DNA of 64,000 bases. Source: Pictodentalium vernedei. Taxonomy: Eukaryota > Mollusca > Scaphopoda > Dentaliida > Dentaliidae. This document shows positions 11,999 to 23,418 of the stretch, in pieces. A program made the translations under genes and the position numbers. The notes under the pieces were generated by a model that saw nothing but the letters and a program-made list of their open reading frames with translations, did not search any database and had not been told where the DNA came from. Position 1 is the stretch's first letter, and every line of letters begins with the position of its first letter. The stretch spans positions 539,856,971-539,920,970 of the forward strand of contig CM062297.1 in NCBI GenBank assembly GCA_031216915.1, read 5' to 3'.

Positions 11999-12012
11999 TT
12001 TTACTGTGCAAA

Positions 12013-12920
12013 AACATCGGTTGTATGTACAATTTTCTTCGTATCTTACATGGGAAGAAACTTTCACTGCTGTCAACGGTGGGATACAATCAGAGCCACA
12101 GAGGATGAGGACGGTCCTGGGAAGGGGGGATGTATAGAATGGACATCACAGGCCCTGTGATAGCTGAAGATGCAAAGAGATAAGTGTGGGGGGGGGGGGG
12201 GTTATTGCCCTGTGCCCCCGCCCCCCGGCATTAGTGGATACAATGCCACAAAATACCCGATTCTTTAAACCGGAATATCAAAATTGAGGAGGGGCTGCAT
12301 AGTGAGACACCCTTAACAATAACACATGTATCCCCGTTGAAGCACCCCTGCAAAGGAAAGAAGGGGGGGGGGGGGGACACTGGATCCTATTACCAGAAGG
12401 TACAGGTAGATACTAGATTCAACCCTCTTTGAAATTCTCTGAATATTATGAAAAGAAGGGGAATTCAAGTTGGTTTTTAAGTTAACTAAAACACACTTTT
12501 TTTCTTTTCTTCTTATTCGTTACCCACTTTCAATTTTTGATGGAGAAATCCAACAATTGAGTTATTCATCTCAAAACTGTTCACATAATGGCTCAAATGC
12601 ATAAAACAGCAAATTTTAAAACATATTGACAACTATTGTTCGATCAGTTAACGAAAAACTAGGTGATAACTTTGTGCAGATCATCGTTGGCACACTTGAC
12701 GACTTGCATAATTTACCGGTTTATTCCCAACTGGCCGAATCCCAACAAGACAAATGTCGAAAATGGTCATCCAAACAGGACGAATTTTATTAAAATTACT
12801 CTATAACCCATTTATTTTTAGGGTTTTTTCTGCAAAAATGTGTACCAGGGGGCATTTTGAAGGAAAAGAAATGTAAAACGATTATCAGAAATTCATAGTT
12901 TATTGTGAATGAACTCGGAA
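12013..12920. other. No gene recognised; two G-runs
   Basis: G-runs occur at about 12,187-12,200 and 12,363-12,376. The rest is AT-rich sequence without recognisable coding signal. Confidence 0.5.
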
Positions 12921-12926
12921 TTTTTT

Positions 12927-13140
12927 TTAGCAGTTTCCAATTATTCTATTCAATTTACTGTGCCATCCCTCAACTTGATTGTTAGTGTGGACTGTTTCGT
13001 TATGAACGTTCCACATTGATGGGTGAAAAGTTGTGAGCCAAGTATTTTCAAAATATGTCATTAATTGCTGGAGAGAGGGGTCTCCAGATGTCCTGGGTGA
13101 AGAGGAAATAACACCCTTTGTGTGTGGCACCTGGAAACTG
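12927..13140 (-). pseudogene. MULE-type transposase fragment
   Basis: The minus-strand frame contains WNVHNETVHTNNQVEGWHSK and continues with LNRIIG. The TNN-x2-EGWH-x2-LN signature is typical of the C-terminal part of MULE transposases common in invertebrates. About 65 residues are preserved, preceded by material like TYFENTW. Nothing upstream or downstream restores the rest, so this is an isolated remnant. The relative at 34.2-34.8 kb has RTNIEMERWHNCLNQ at the same place. Confidence 0.65.
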
Positions 13141-13986
13141 GCTATGTTGGCAAAATCTATTTTCTGAACTTTTTCTCAAAGATAACCGACATGTTTGTAC
13201 TACGAGTATTGAACACAGTGTACTGTTTTAGTGCTTATTGCACCATAAACTGGTAACACAGCTTACTGTCAATCAAAGGGGAGCTTACTGTCAGACAAAG
13301 GGGTTTCAATCAACAAAGGATTTGCGCATTGTTGCAACAGACTGATATCTGAAAATATAAACATTTTTCTCACCCACCAAACTTTCCCCCAAAAAAACTT
13401 ATCATAAAAAGCATATATACCTAACTTGAGAAGAAACACTTGCATAAAATTGATAAAGTAAATGTGGGTACGTTTACTCTCAATAGAAGAAAAGAAAAAA
13501 AAATGAACAAGAAAAGAATAAATGCATGAAAATAAAAAAAAACACACAAAACATAAGAATAAACATTTTGTTTCTTATTTCAAAATTTCTGCAATAATTA
13601 ATGAAAAATATTAATTTTTGTCTTGTTGGGATCAGCTTGTTGGGATATTTTATCCAATTGACTTGTTGAGATTCGGCTTGTTGGGACGACACCAATTTAC
13701 CTGGTTCGGTACCGGTCAAATAGGGTACCTTTTCAAACACACAATTTCTGATGTAAAAATACTACTGCCAGTTTCAACAGTTCTTGTACTTATGGGCATG
13801 TGTTATGGCAAAACACATGTACATTGCATTTTTCGGAAACTTATGCAAGGACACCGACACACATCGGCAAATATTTTTTCTGATTTTTTGTTTGCAACGA
13901 AATTAGGACACAGAAATGACGCCTGTTAGAATCTTTGATAAAATGCCAAACATTAAATTTGAGTAATGCTATTACCTATATTTTTT
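13141..13986. other. No gene recognised
   Basis: AT-rich sequence. Open frames near 13,480-13,740 are low-complexity (F/S-rich) and are judged non-coding. A cluster of related phrases (ttgttgggat, cttgttgaga, cttgttggga) sits at 13,625-13,685. Confidence 0.45.
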
Positions 13987-14234
13987 TTAACCCTTTACCC
14001 AACGAATCGCCCTCATCCGCCCGCGTAATATGCAAATTCAGCAGTTGAAAAAATATTATTTTTCAAAAAATTTCAACAAAACCATATCATGTGACCCCTC
14101 GTTGGAACGAGCTCGTCGAGCTCGTTCCAACGAGGGGTCACATGATATGGTTTTGTTAACATTTTTTGAAAATTTAAAAAAATGGTATTTAAAATAATAA
14201 ATTTTGATATCGTCTGCGTTGGGTAAAGGGTTAA
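13987..14234. mobile_element. Palindromic MITE with TTAA ends, copy 3 (best preserved)
   Basis: The element runs from TTAACCCTTTACCCAACG to CGTTGGGTAAAGGGTTAA, perfect 18-bp terminal inverted repeats. The centre is a near-perfect palindrome around GGAACGAGCTCG/CGAGCTCGTTCC, flanked by tcatgtgacccctcgt and its inverse. It is the best reference copy of the family in this window. It has no coding capacity and depends on a piggyBac-like transposase that is not present here. Confidence 0.85.
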
Positions 14235-14494
14235 ACATGGATAATGTATTAACAAATAACAGCTGTTATTTTCATAATATTTTTGTTTTTAATAGAAGTT
14301 GAATTTATAGAACTAAATTGTTTTTATGAGATTTGCGTAACCGGGCAAAAACCGTTACCGGACAAACGACTGTATACACAAATTACACATCAAAAGGAAG
14401 GTTGACGTTGCTTTCTAGTCAATTCGGCCCCAAGGATGATCCGTCCTCAGAACCTTAACAAGCGTTTTATTAGTATTACCCCAATACTGGCAAT

Positions 14495-14850
14495 AATAAT
14501 GACAACACTTTGGATAGCCGCTGATTTGCTGCGGTTCTCGAATGAGAAGCCTTTGGCCTGAGCTCCCAACTGCCTCCCTATTCCCATGCTTCTTCTCTCC
14601 TCCCAACACTCGGAGACGAACTGCTTGATCATGTTGATGACATCCTTTACCCCATTCTTCCCAATTTCTCCGATTAGCATATTAACCTTGTCCTTTGAGT
14701 CTCTCACTAACCACATGTCCTTCATTCTACCATCCCACTTCGACATTACACTCCCAGTGAATCTTATTCTTTCAGACTGGTAATATTTTGGGCATTCTGG
14801 TAGTACTAGTAGAAAGTGTTCCTTGGTCTCCATCATGGCAACACATGTAG
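14495..14850 (-). mobile_element. 5'-truncated LINE tail, same family as 478-957
   Basis: The minus-strand frame carries the same C-terminal segment, with ECPKYYQSERIRFTGSVM and GEIGKNGVKD readable. The 3' hairpin CCGC ... GCGG is at 14,518-14,534 and the tail is ATTATTATTG-like. The upstream Cys-x2-Cys pair is lost because the element stops near 14,850, next to a minisatellite. Fragment only. Confidence 0.75.
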
Positions 14851-14875
14851 GGTAACAAATTAAACAATAGTTCGA

Positions 14876-14985
14876 ATACACCCAAACCGGCCTCCAACAT
14901 TTTTACCCAAACTGACCTCCAATATTTTACCCTCAACGTCTGCCACAGTTTTACCCAAACTGGCCTCCAATAATTTTACGGGTGG
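14876..14985 (-). repeat. 22-bp minisatellite GGAGGCCGGTTTGGGTAAAA
   Basis: About four imperfect units, read on the minus strand. The same minisatellite occurs at 21,915-21,988 and 58,543-58,675 on the plus strand. Frames across it give Pro-Asn-rich peptides that are artefacts of the repeat. Confidence 0.75.
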
Positions 14986-14989
14986 AAAA

Positions 14990-16020
14990 AAGGAATACAC
15001 AGACTTTTTTAAATTATATGGACATACATTTATTAACACAATAATTCAATGATCAATCTAATTTTTTGTTAATTAAAACAGCAACAGCTGACAGAGTTTG
15101 TCTTGGGAGTTTTTTCATCATGGTATGGTAAAAAGCACCAAGAACAAAAACAGACATAAAACATTTTGATCTATTGTTTGTGGCAGACGATATAATTTCA
15201 GAGGTTTTCTACAAAGCACCCTTAGGTTAATTGTAGAGAACACTTCAAAAACCGCTAAATCTTGTAAAAACATTCATTCATCATTCGATTTGCACCTCTG
15301 AGCTGAGAGTGCGAACACCTCGATTGCTATTATGCAAATTTTGGAATTACCAACTAGATAAAAGAAAGCCATCTCAGCTCTGGACGTCTCTTGTCCCATC
15401 TCCTGGACTATCCAGGAAGCCTCCTCCTCCCAAGAAGAGACACAAGAAGCAAAAACGCTGCTAAACCTTCTCCTTTCCCTTTCCCCCTTTAACACATTCA
15501 GATATGGTGCAGAAAACTAAAAAGCAAGAGTAACACTACTATACACAGTTAGAGAAGAGTCAAAAGGGGCTTGCTCCACACTGTCCATGTGCACCTTCGG
15601 CACGCCAAAACCATTCAAATTCAAAAACAATTGCTGTTTTGATAATCAGTGGCGCCAGATCACATCAAGATTTTGGGAATGCTTTTTTGAAAAAGAGTAA
15701 CCAGTCAGCATTCAGTCTGAATAATACCAGTTTGTTTTGGGAAATCTTGTTTGAAATTGAAAAAAGGTTAACCAGTCATCACACAGTTTTTGATAGTAGC
15801 ATCTTGTCACTAACCTTTTTCGGGAATTTCAGTGATTTGGAAACGACAAGATGTATTTATTCCATTTTGGGTATTTTCAAATGGATAAGGCAAAAACATG
15901 GGGAAACTACAGACACTATCAAAAAGAATGCAGGAAAGAGATTAGCAGGGATGCCAGAGTGAATTTTGGATTGGGGGGAGGCTGGGGGGTGGGGAGGGGT
16001 AAGGGCATGATGGGCCGACC
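14990..16020. other. No gene recognised
   Basis: This includes a dispersed phrase around 15,588-15,605 (tgtgcaccttcggcacgcc) that is related to segments near 25,430, 58,480 and 59,825. The short open frames have no known motif. Confidence 0.45.
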
Positions 16021-16022
16021 CT

Positions 16023-16121
16023 AGTTTATTACCACTCAGTATACAAACCACGAATACTATTCTCGATTGAGTCTCAATCGAGAATAGTATTTTTGGTTTG
16101 TATACTGAGTGTTAATAAACT
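16023..16121. repeat. Long near-perfect hairpin
   Basis: The arms start agtttattaccactcagtat and end with the inverse (atactgagtgttaataaact), with the centre at ctcgattgagtctcaatcgag. Each arm is about 48 bp with a few mismatches. It is the first of three hairpins within 380 bp. Confidence 0.85.
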
Positions 16122-16156
16122 CAATTTTTGACATGATGTGAAAAATATACGCAGTT

Positions 16157-16224
16157 CGCGTTTGATAAGATTACCCCCCGCCCCCCAGGCAGCCTGTGTG
16201 AGGGTCATAATCTTATCAAACGCG
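16157..16224. repeat. Hairpin with C-rich loop
   Basis: CGCGTTTGATAAGATTA (16,157) is followed by its exact inverse at 16,208-16,224. The loop contains CCCCCCGCCCCCC. Confidence 0.85.
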
Positions 16225-16346
16225 GCTGGTGATTTTTACTTGATAACCCGCACATTCATTCAAGGGACGAACAAAGAATGACTAACGATCATATCCTTTG
16301 GGGTTATCCCCCTTAACCGTTACACAAGACAGTGACTGACATTTCA

Positions 16347-16400
16347 TCGCCTGAGTGCTAGAATGTCCTATGTCCCAACATTCTAGCTCTCAGGCAACGA
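16347..16400. repeat. Short hairpin
   Basis: tcgcctgagtgctagaatgt pairs with acattctagctctcaggcaa, giving about 19 pairs with two mismatches. It is the third hairpin in the cluster. Confidence 0.75.
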
Positions 16401-16756
16401 TTTCTTGTGGAAACTGGATACAAGAATGTCGTCGAAACATATTTAGGCTTGGTCGTTTATCAGAAATAGCAGCCCCATTCAATGAAAAATATATGGTTGG
16501 GGGGGGGGGGGGGGGGGGGGGGGGCTAAAGCCCCTGATTAGGAAGGCAGAATGGGGATACATAAATTTGGCCATTACTAAGGGAATGGTAAAAAACAACT
16601 CCAAACCATTCTGGAAGTACATCAAGTCCAAAAAACAAGACAACATAGGAGTAGCACAACTAAAAAGAAACGGGACCTAATAAACAACAGTAAAAAAAGG
16701 CATATATATTACTAAAGCAATTTACATCAGTCTTTACCAGAGACAGCCTAAAAACC

Positions 16757-17495
16757 ATGCCCGATACCAACATCAAAATAGACCAGGACATACCACCTAT
16801 ACATATAACAACTGAAGGTGAATCAAAACTCCTACGCAATGTTAACCCGGCAAAGGCCTCGGGTCCAGATAATATTCCTAACAGAGTGCTTAAAGAATGT
16901 GCAGACCATATTGCTCCCTCAATGTCAGTCATCTTTCAGTGTTCAGTTGAGCAGGGCAAACTACCATCCGACTGGCGAAATGCAAATATCTCCTGCGTCT
17001 TCAAAAAAGGCAACAAACACGTGGCAGAAAACTACAGACCAGTCTCACTGACATCGGAACCCTGCAAACTCCTCGAACACATAATATGCAGTCACTTGCT
17101 AAACCACCTAGAAAAGCACAAAGTATTAACATCACTAAACCATGGCTTCAGAAGCGGATACTCGTGTGAAACGCAGCTCGTAACAACCATGGACGAACTA
17201 CTACACTCGTTTAACAAAGGAAATCAAGTCGACATAGCCATTTTTAATTTTTCAAACGCTTTTGACACTGTACCCCATGACCGTCTACTGCACAAATTAG
17301 ACCAGTATGGAATTAGAGGCACTCTACACAACTGGCTGTCAAACTTCCTAATAGAACGGAAAATGAGAGTAGCAGTAGAGGAGGAGCTATCTGATGAAGC
17401 CACAGTCGACTCAGGAGTCCCACAAGGAACAGTCCTAGGACCCATACTCTTCCTCTGCCATATCAATGAGCTCTGTAAAATCAACAGTGTGATTA
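16757..17495 (+). pseudogene. LINE reverse transcriptase, N-terminal half
   Basis: RT motifs are readable in order: KASGPDNIPNRVLKE, ADHIAPSMSVIF, WRNANISCVFKKG, NYRPVSLTS, LNHGFRSGYSCETQL, NFSNAFDTVPHDRLL, then SGVPQGTVLGPILF. Motif A normally has Asp-Phe-Ser-Lys-Ala-Phe-Asp. Here the first, catalytic Asp is Asn (FNFSNAFD), so the enzyme is dead even apart from the frameshift at about 17,490. That shift comes just before the catalytic FADD box, which appears intact in the next frame at about 17,495-17,510. Confidence 0.85.
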
Positions 17496-18093
17496 TTTGC
17501 AGACGACTACCTACTATATCGTACCATCAAGAGCGACAAAGATCACACCATACAACAAGATCTAGAGAATTTAGAAAAATGTACCTCAAACTGGGGAATG
17601 TGCTTCAACGCCACCAAATTCTATATGCTAAGTATGAAGAAAAAAAGTAACCAGTTTTTACACACTCAACGGCCACATACTAGAACAAGTCTCTTCAAAC
17701 CCGTACCTGGGCTTGCAGATCTCAGAAGACCTCAAATGGAGAGAACACCTAAATAACACCATCAAGAAAGCCAACTCCACTCTAGGCTTTCTTCGGAGAA
17801 TCTGCAACACTGTCCTTTTGAGTGCCGCAAAACAGCTTACCTAGCTCTGGTCATACCAGTGCTTGAGTATGGAGCAATCATCTGGGACCCATACTTAGCA
17901 TCAGATATAACAAACTTAGAGAGAATACAGAGGAAAGGGGCTAGATACATCACAAGAGACTACACATCGAGAGAAGTGGGGTGCATGATCAAAATGCTGG
18001 AAAAATTAGAAATGCCAACCCTGCAATCAAGAAGAAGAATACTATGCCTCTCCTTCTTATACAAGGTGGTTGAGGGGCAGATACCGGCTATTC
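17496..18093 (+). pseudogene. LINE reverse transcriptase, C-terminal half
   Basis: After a +1 shift the frame reads LFADDYLLYRTI and continues through the thumb-like region to about 17,840. A further shift follows, with MLEYGAIIWDPYLASDI (17,859 onward) and RRRILCLSFLYKVVEGQIP. The reading stops at the insertion point at 18,093 and continues at 21,434 with PPEKFISLHKPKRQIRTKQF. The same protein is thus split by 3.3 kb of later DNA. Confidence 0.8.
18083..18093. repeat. Target-site duplication, left copy
   Basis: accggctattc is repeated at 21,433-21,443 on the far side of the inserted element. Confidence 0.85.
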
Positions 18094-21000
18094 GATGGAC
18101 ACTGAATTGAGGACTCGGACTCAGACTCAAAACACATACTGAATCGAGGACTCGGACTCAGACTCAAATTCAGTGTTCAGATTTTTTGTTGAATTACCAG
18201 TGATTAACCACATGTAACAGCGATCTTGTCATTGTGATGATCAGCAAAACTTGTTTAACTGTTAAACTGCCGTAACATATTCCCAATAGCCATCGTACTT
18301 TGTGGAATGCCCCTACATTTTTATATAAAGGCTATTCATTTATTTAGTTGGGATAAGCTGACTTTTTGTGAACTATTGATTGACTCCCTTCCATCTCCAA
18401 GGCTTCATTTAACCATTTTTCTGCGACTAACTACCAAACTCGACCACGTCAATACTCAAAATATCCGTTCAATGCTTTTCCAAACTTGGAACCAAGGGCC
18501 ATAGGCCTAATATTATTTTGGTGTGGAATATCCTGTGGGCCCAGTACATGCCACATGGATTTAGTGTTGAAAATGTGTTTCCAATTTAAAATGTGTATAT
18601 CCTGGTGTATTCGGTACGGCGGTACGGTATTCCATGATCCACGGGTGGCAGATTTTCATCTTCGATGACAGTTAATGCTTTACATCTACGAAAATGTGAG
18701 AGTTGAGAACTAGAAGTATACCTCTTTTTATCATCGGGACATGATGTATTGTTCTGGCGAGGCAACGTATGAATTGGCAACACATTTTCAACATAAAATC
18801 GATATGGTGTACGTTAGAAGCAGTGGGGTTTGTCACGCAGGAAGAGAAGATATTACGATCGTTCGGTCCAAATTGGCGGTGCTTCATGGGCGGAGATGGG
18901 GGGTGGGGATGACATTTTACCCCATAAGCGTAGACTTTGCCTCCTCCCTGTCGCAAACGCGCCCATCCATTCAGCCAGGTACACCCGAAACGTGAACCAA
19001 TTTCCTCCTCAATTACAATGTTGGAAAGGCAGAGCTCTGGCGTGTGGGACTCTATATAGATTGGCCATAAAATTTTTTTCAAACTTTTCCCACCAGTGTG
19101 GGGAGGGGGGGGGGGGGGGCACCACATTCTCCCACACTCACCACGACATTACGTGCCTCGATGATGCCCGCAGAATCACTTTTCGAGCAAAATCTTTCAG
19201 CCCCCCCCCCCAGACCACTGGACGCAAACAGACATCAAGTGATTTTTATCAAAAATGTATGAACATTTCGACCATAGTACTCACACAATTAATAGTTTAA
19301 AAGACTAGCAAATGGTATGTTGTCCATCTGAAACACTTGCGACTTCACTTAAGGCTACACCCAGCTGCTATATCCAGTATATTTTTGGCAAAACGTCGTC
19401 ATAAAAATTTGACTAGTATCTGAACATAGGCATACCATACATCAAAATTAAGGTTGTGTTGCATAGAACATGAATAAATGTATATCACAACTACACCGGC
19501 AGAAACAGGTTCCAGTGGTTCCAGAAAATCGGCTACTGTGCTTCCATCATAAGTTCATTACTGGACATGCTGAGAAGTTATATAAAAACTATCTGCGACT
19601 AAAGATGTGTTGGATGTCCCAAAACAAAGCCAAGACATCAGACAAATTAAATTTGCAACATCTTTCATGTTTTAATAAAATATTTAAAATACCCAAAATC
19701 AAAGAATTAGAATAATTAGAATACTTTGTACAAACACGAAGTTTTGCGAGGTTGATTTGTCTGATGTCCTTAATAATTGATTTGATACATATTAAAGGGT
19801 GTATTTTATTAATTTCGCTCTAAAATAAATTATCAGCTGAGTTTTTCTTACTAAATGGTTCAAGCTTTTTGCGTTTAACCAATGAAATAATTGCATGGAA
19901 TAGGCCACTCCCACTTTACTGACATGTTTCGGCATTCATACAGGATTCAATATCCAAAATTTAGTCTAAAAACAATTTATTTTCTCCTTGCATAAAATAT
20001 AAACGTACTATATGTTCATAAATGATGATTTGAAACCAAATTATTTTCCCTTCTCTTTTCGGCATATATACACAGATGGTATGTGGCAGTGAAAAAAATA
20101 ATAGAAATTCTAAAACAAAAAAAAACATTTTAAAATCTAAAAAAAAACGCTCGGTTTATCTCTATAGAATACAGAAAAATTACCAAAATCCCTGTTAATT
20201 GAATACTCTTGTTAATTGATTTTTTTTTTTGGAGGGGGGGGTTCTATTCCATTAACAGGGTTCCACTGAATCCCAATTGCATTTTTGGGATCAGCACACA
20301 CTATTTAAAGACTAACTTAACTAAGATACCTTAACCTGCTACAAAAATATAAAATCGGAGGCCTCAAGTGCTAGGCAATTTAACCGTTTATTTACAACTG
20401 AAGAAACTATTTGTAAACTGGCTACATTTGTTTTCTACATCTGCCCCCCCCCCCCCCCCCCAACACACACACAGGTGAATGGACCAGAAATATATTATAT
20501 GAAAACATACCGAGGGTGTGGGTACGTACTGAGAAATATATTATATGAAAACGTACTGAGGCGGGGCTTGCATTTTCACCAGGCCTGGTAATCAGCCTCA
20601 AAACATTTCTGACCAGGCTGACTGGTCGCCAATCTGTCAAGGCGGCAAATGCATCTGCCAGAGTTTATGGGATGGAGGGGGGAGGGGGTGTAGCATTCGG
20701 AATAATTGGTGCTGTCGTCGAAAATAGCGTTAAGAAACTGTCAACTTCATAAAGCAGAGGCGGATCCAGGATTGTTTAAAGGAGGCGCGCTAATTACCCT
20801 CACAGATAGTCCAAACTTGGACCCAAAGTCCGCAATATACGTTTTTTGATTTGGTACGTCCATGGGCCAAGCAGAACAGAACAGGCCTCAATTTTTTAGG
20901 GTTCCCACTGTGAACGGGATATGTATTTATAGTGATACGTAATGTACACAACAATAACGGAGTTAGGGAGTTCATACTTCGGTATTTTGTTCGGAAAGTG

Positions 21001-21432
21001 AAACGCTTGCGGAAATAGTGGTCGCTCAGATTGTCGAATTGACAGATATACATGGTGTGGACAGTGGATGGACGTTTAACAGATACCACATGCAAATGTT
21101 TAAATGAAACGATGTGGATAAAGGCGTCGGTAGATAGTTCTTATGAAATCTATTAATTCTAACTTTATAATTACTTAACAAACTCTAGGGCACTCCCCCA
21201 AGTACGACAACCACCAGCAAAATGTCACGGCAGTTTGACGTGTTAACACTCTGGACAGACCTCACAGGGATGGTTAATTTTTATTTTCGGCACAATGATT
21301 AATAAAGATCGCTATAACGTGGTAAATCACTGGTAATTCAACAAAAAACTAAGCACTTAAGTTAACTTGAGTCCGAGTCAGAGTCCTCGATTCAGTATGT
21401 GTTTTGAGTCTGAGTCATCAATTCATATTTAA
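18094..21432. mobile_element. 3.3-kb non-autonomous TIR element inside a LINE (MULE-like)
   Basis: The left end holds two copies of gaggactcggactcagactc, then a block ttgttgaattaccagtgatt near 18,190. The right end (about 21,300-21,425) is the inverse of this whole arrangement, giving TIRs of about 140 bp or more. The 9-11-bp target duplication (accggctattc) and long TIRs fit MULEs, and MULE transposase scraps occur elsewhere in the window. No transposase was seen inside. The interior holds a hairpin element (18,545-18,815), a fragment of the 2549-3253 family (19,425-19,540) and several homopolymers. Confidence 0.75.
18545..18815. repeat. Internal inverted repeat
   Basis: atttagtgttgaaaatgtgt (about 18,560) is answered by acacattttcaacataaaat (about 18,780-18,800). 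The arms are about 60 bp, diverged, with a ~150-bp spacer. It may be an older small MITE carried inside the larger element. Confidence 0.6.
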
Positions 21433-21765
21433 ACCGGCTATTCCCCCTGAAAAGTTCATATCACTTCATAAACCAAAACGTCAAATAAGAACAAAACAGT
21501 TTACCGACCATCAGACAACAAACACAGTTTCCACACTAGCCTGACACAACAACAGGGCTATAGTTCTTCCAACCAGTAAGACTGCACAATACAATCATTC
21601 AGTCTTCATGTGCACAGCTGTAGTGTAGACTAGGACCACCTGGACAACACCACAGTTACAGCACCAAGTTTGGACATATTCAAAACTGAAATGACCAAAA
21701 AGCCATAAACCATCCCACCGTCATATAAAAGCCCACAGGGATTCTATGACGTATTTATACAGATA
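21433..21765 (+). pseudogene. LINE ORF2 C-terminal end, displaced by insertion
   Basis: The frame PPEKFISLHKPKRQIRTKQF continues the protein broken at 18,093. Downstream frames still resemble the usual LINE ending (VTAPSLDIFKTEM at about 21,655-21,695) but with stop codons. The element end is not sharply defined. Confidence 0.7.
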
Positions 21766-21914
21766 CAGATAATTGGATTTTCTATACCGGTACACCTATC
21801 GTATGTGGATAAAAAAATTCGGAAAAGGAGGTAGGCAAACATTTTTCATCATATTTCTTATTATCTAAATTTTGCTACAATGTCAGAAAAAGCTACTAAT
21901 TGTGTGGTTAAAAT

Positions 21915-21988
21915 GCGCGGAGGCCGGTTTGGGTAAAATTGTGGAGGCCGGTATGGGCGAAAATAAATTGCGGAGGCCGGTTTGGCTG
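21915..21988 (+). repeat. 22-bp minisatellite GGAGGCCGGTTTGGGTAAAA, second locus
   Basis: Three imperfect units (ggaggccggtttgggtaaaa, ggaggccggtatgggcgaaa, ggaggccggtttggctgg). They are shared with 14,876-14,985 and 58,543-58,675. Confidence 0.8.
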
Positions 21989-21989
21989 G

Positions 21990-23415
21990 ATGCAATTCCA
22001 ATAGTCAATACTGAATTTTTAGGGTGATTCCGGTATTTACTGATGATTCCAGTATAAAGGTAGACCTAATTTATTTACCCCCATTTTTACAAATGCGAGA
22101 CCAATTTCTCGAAATTGTGAAAAAGAACGTGATTTTGTACCTGCACTGTTATTCTTGTTACAAACACAAACCAGGGAAAGAAACATCGCGAATTCTATAC
22201 ATTTTGGAGTTCGACGACACCAGTTAGCGCTTTGAAGTTGCACTGGTTTTGATCGATATTCTGGAAATGATGAAGTGAATCTAACAATAAAATTACCTTT
22301 TAGACTGGAATGATGGGTGCATTCAATGTGTCCTGGTCACTTTAATAAATTCGAACTGAAAAAGATTCTCTTTAACCCAAGGAACCTTGTTGTTAGGTTG
22401 CTTGGAAACCACGGTGAGTGGACTTCAAAACCAGAATATGGATATGGACTGCATTCGTGTGAAAAGATAGACTCTCATGCAGAAACGCTGGGCACAAAGT
22501 TTTCACGTGCTGAAGGCACACTGGGACCTCACCAGTTGTGCTACTTAGTAGCGCGGGAAGAAAATAATGTAGCGGGTGGGGTGAGTAGGAAGGGATAGAA
22601 TTGCCATAAAGAGACACAGCTAGAAATCATAAAAATAAAACCATCATTTCAACTTATCCGACGCGACATTACAGATTTCTACTCAGCCCAAGTTTCCAAT
22701 ATATCAAATGATTCTGAATGTAACAGTAAAATGCACTTACTCGCGCTGGTGGATATCTCGTTTGTATTATGTTTCCTCTTTAACTTATCTAATCCCCATT
22801 GGCTGACATCCACGCCCTACTGTGCGTTACGTTTATTATGCCATTCCTCTCTTCCCAGCATTAAAGACGAATTGTGTATTGATTCCCATTGCTTTCTTCC
22901 CTAGATGTCCATAGATAGCATACTGCACACTTCTACTAACGGACGAATGATGGGTTAACACGTTTTACATCACTGGTTACAACAATTTATTTTTATCTAA
23001 GTTCAGAAAACTGTTTTGTGCGGAAGTACTCACTCACCCCCTAATATGGAACGATTTTTACAGCTTGTTGTTTTTATTTGAAAACGCTTCACTGTCACTG
23101 AGTATTTATCTTTAGTTTTTCTTATTGAGATTCTCTGGATTAACCTCTCGCAGCCACAAAATTTGGGTCTCCTTTGACGTGCCCGTGTAATACATTGCCG
23201 GCTTTCAGGGGCATTTTTTTTCAAGTAATACTGTCCGAGTTACTTCAACTATTAATCACAGGTGTATTTGTCATTCAGCCATTTTGCCCAGACTGTCGCT
23301 GTTTTTGCAGAATATTTTCTAAAAAACATTTAACATTACTGAACACCTGCTAAAGGAAATGATACAGATGGAACGATATATAATATAACGGAAAGAGTGA
23401 GTAGGGTTTCCTCTG
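21990..23415. other. No gene recognised
   Basis: Mixed AT-rich sequence. Open frames on both strands at 22,024-22,617 overlap antisense and lack motifs. Confidence 0.45.
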
Positions 23416-23418
23416 AAG

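Larger units (their letters stand above)
16545..18093 (+). mobile_element. LINE copy (jockey/CR1-like), 5' part, interrupted at 18,093
   Basis: The sequence encodes the pre-RT segment (PFWKYIKSKKQDNIG near 16,600-16,645), the RT domain and the start of the C-terminal region. It stops in mid-frame at 18,093, where another element has inserted, and resumes at 21,433. A poly-G tract at 16,499-16,523 lies at its left edge. The endonuclease domain is missing, so the copy is 5'-truncated. Confidence 0.8.

Noticed and set aside
16023-16121. microRNA precursor
   Set aside because: The near-perfect long stem fits an inverted-repeat element better, and there is no evidence of expression or conservation.
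18672-19300. Open frames of about 150 codons on both strands inside the 3.3-kb insertion
   Set aside because: They overlap antisense and cross homopolymers. No transposase motifs are present.
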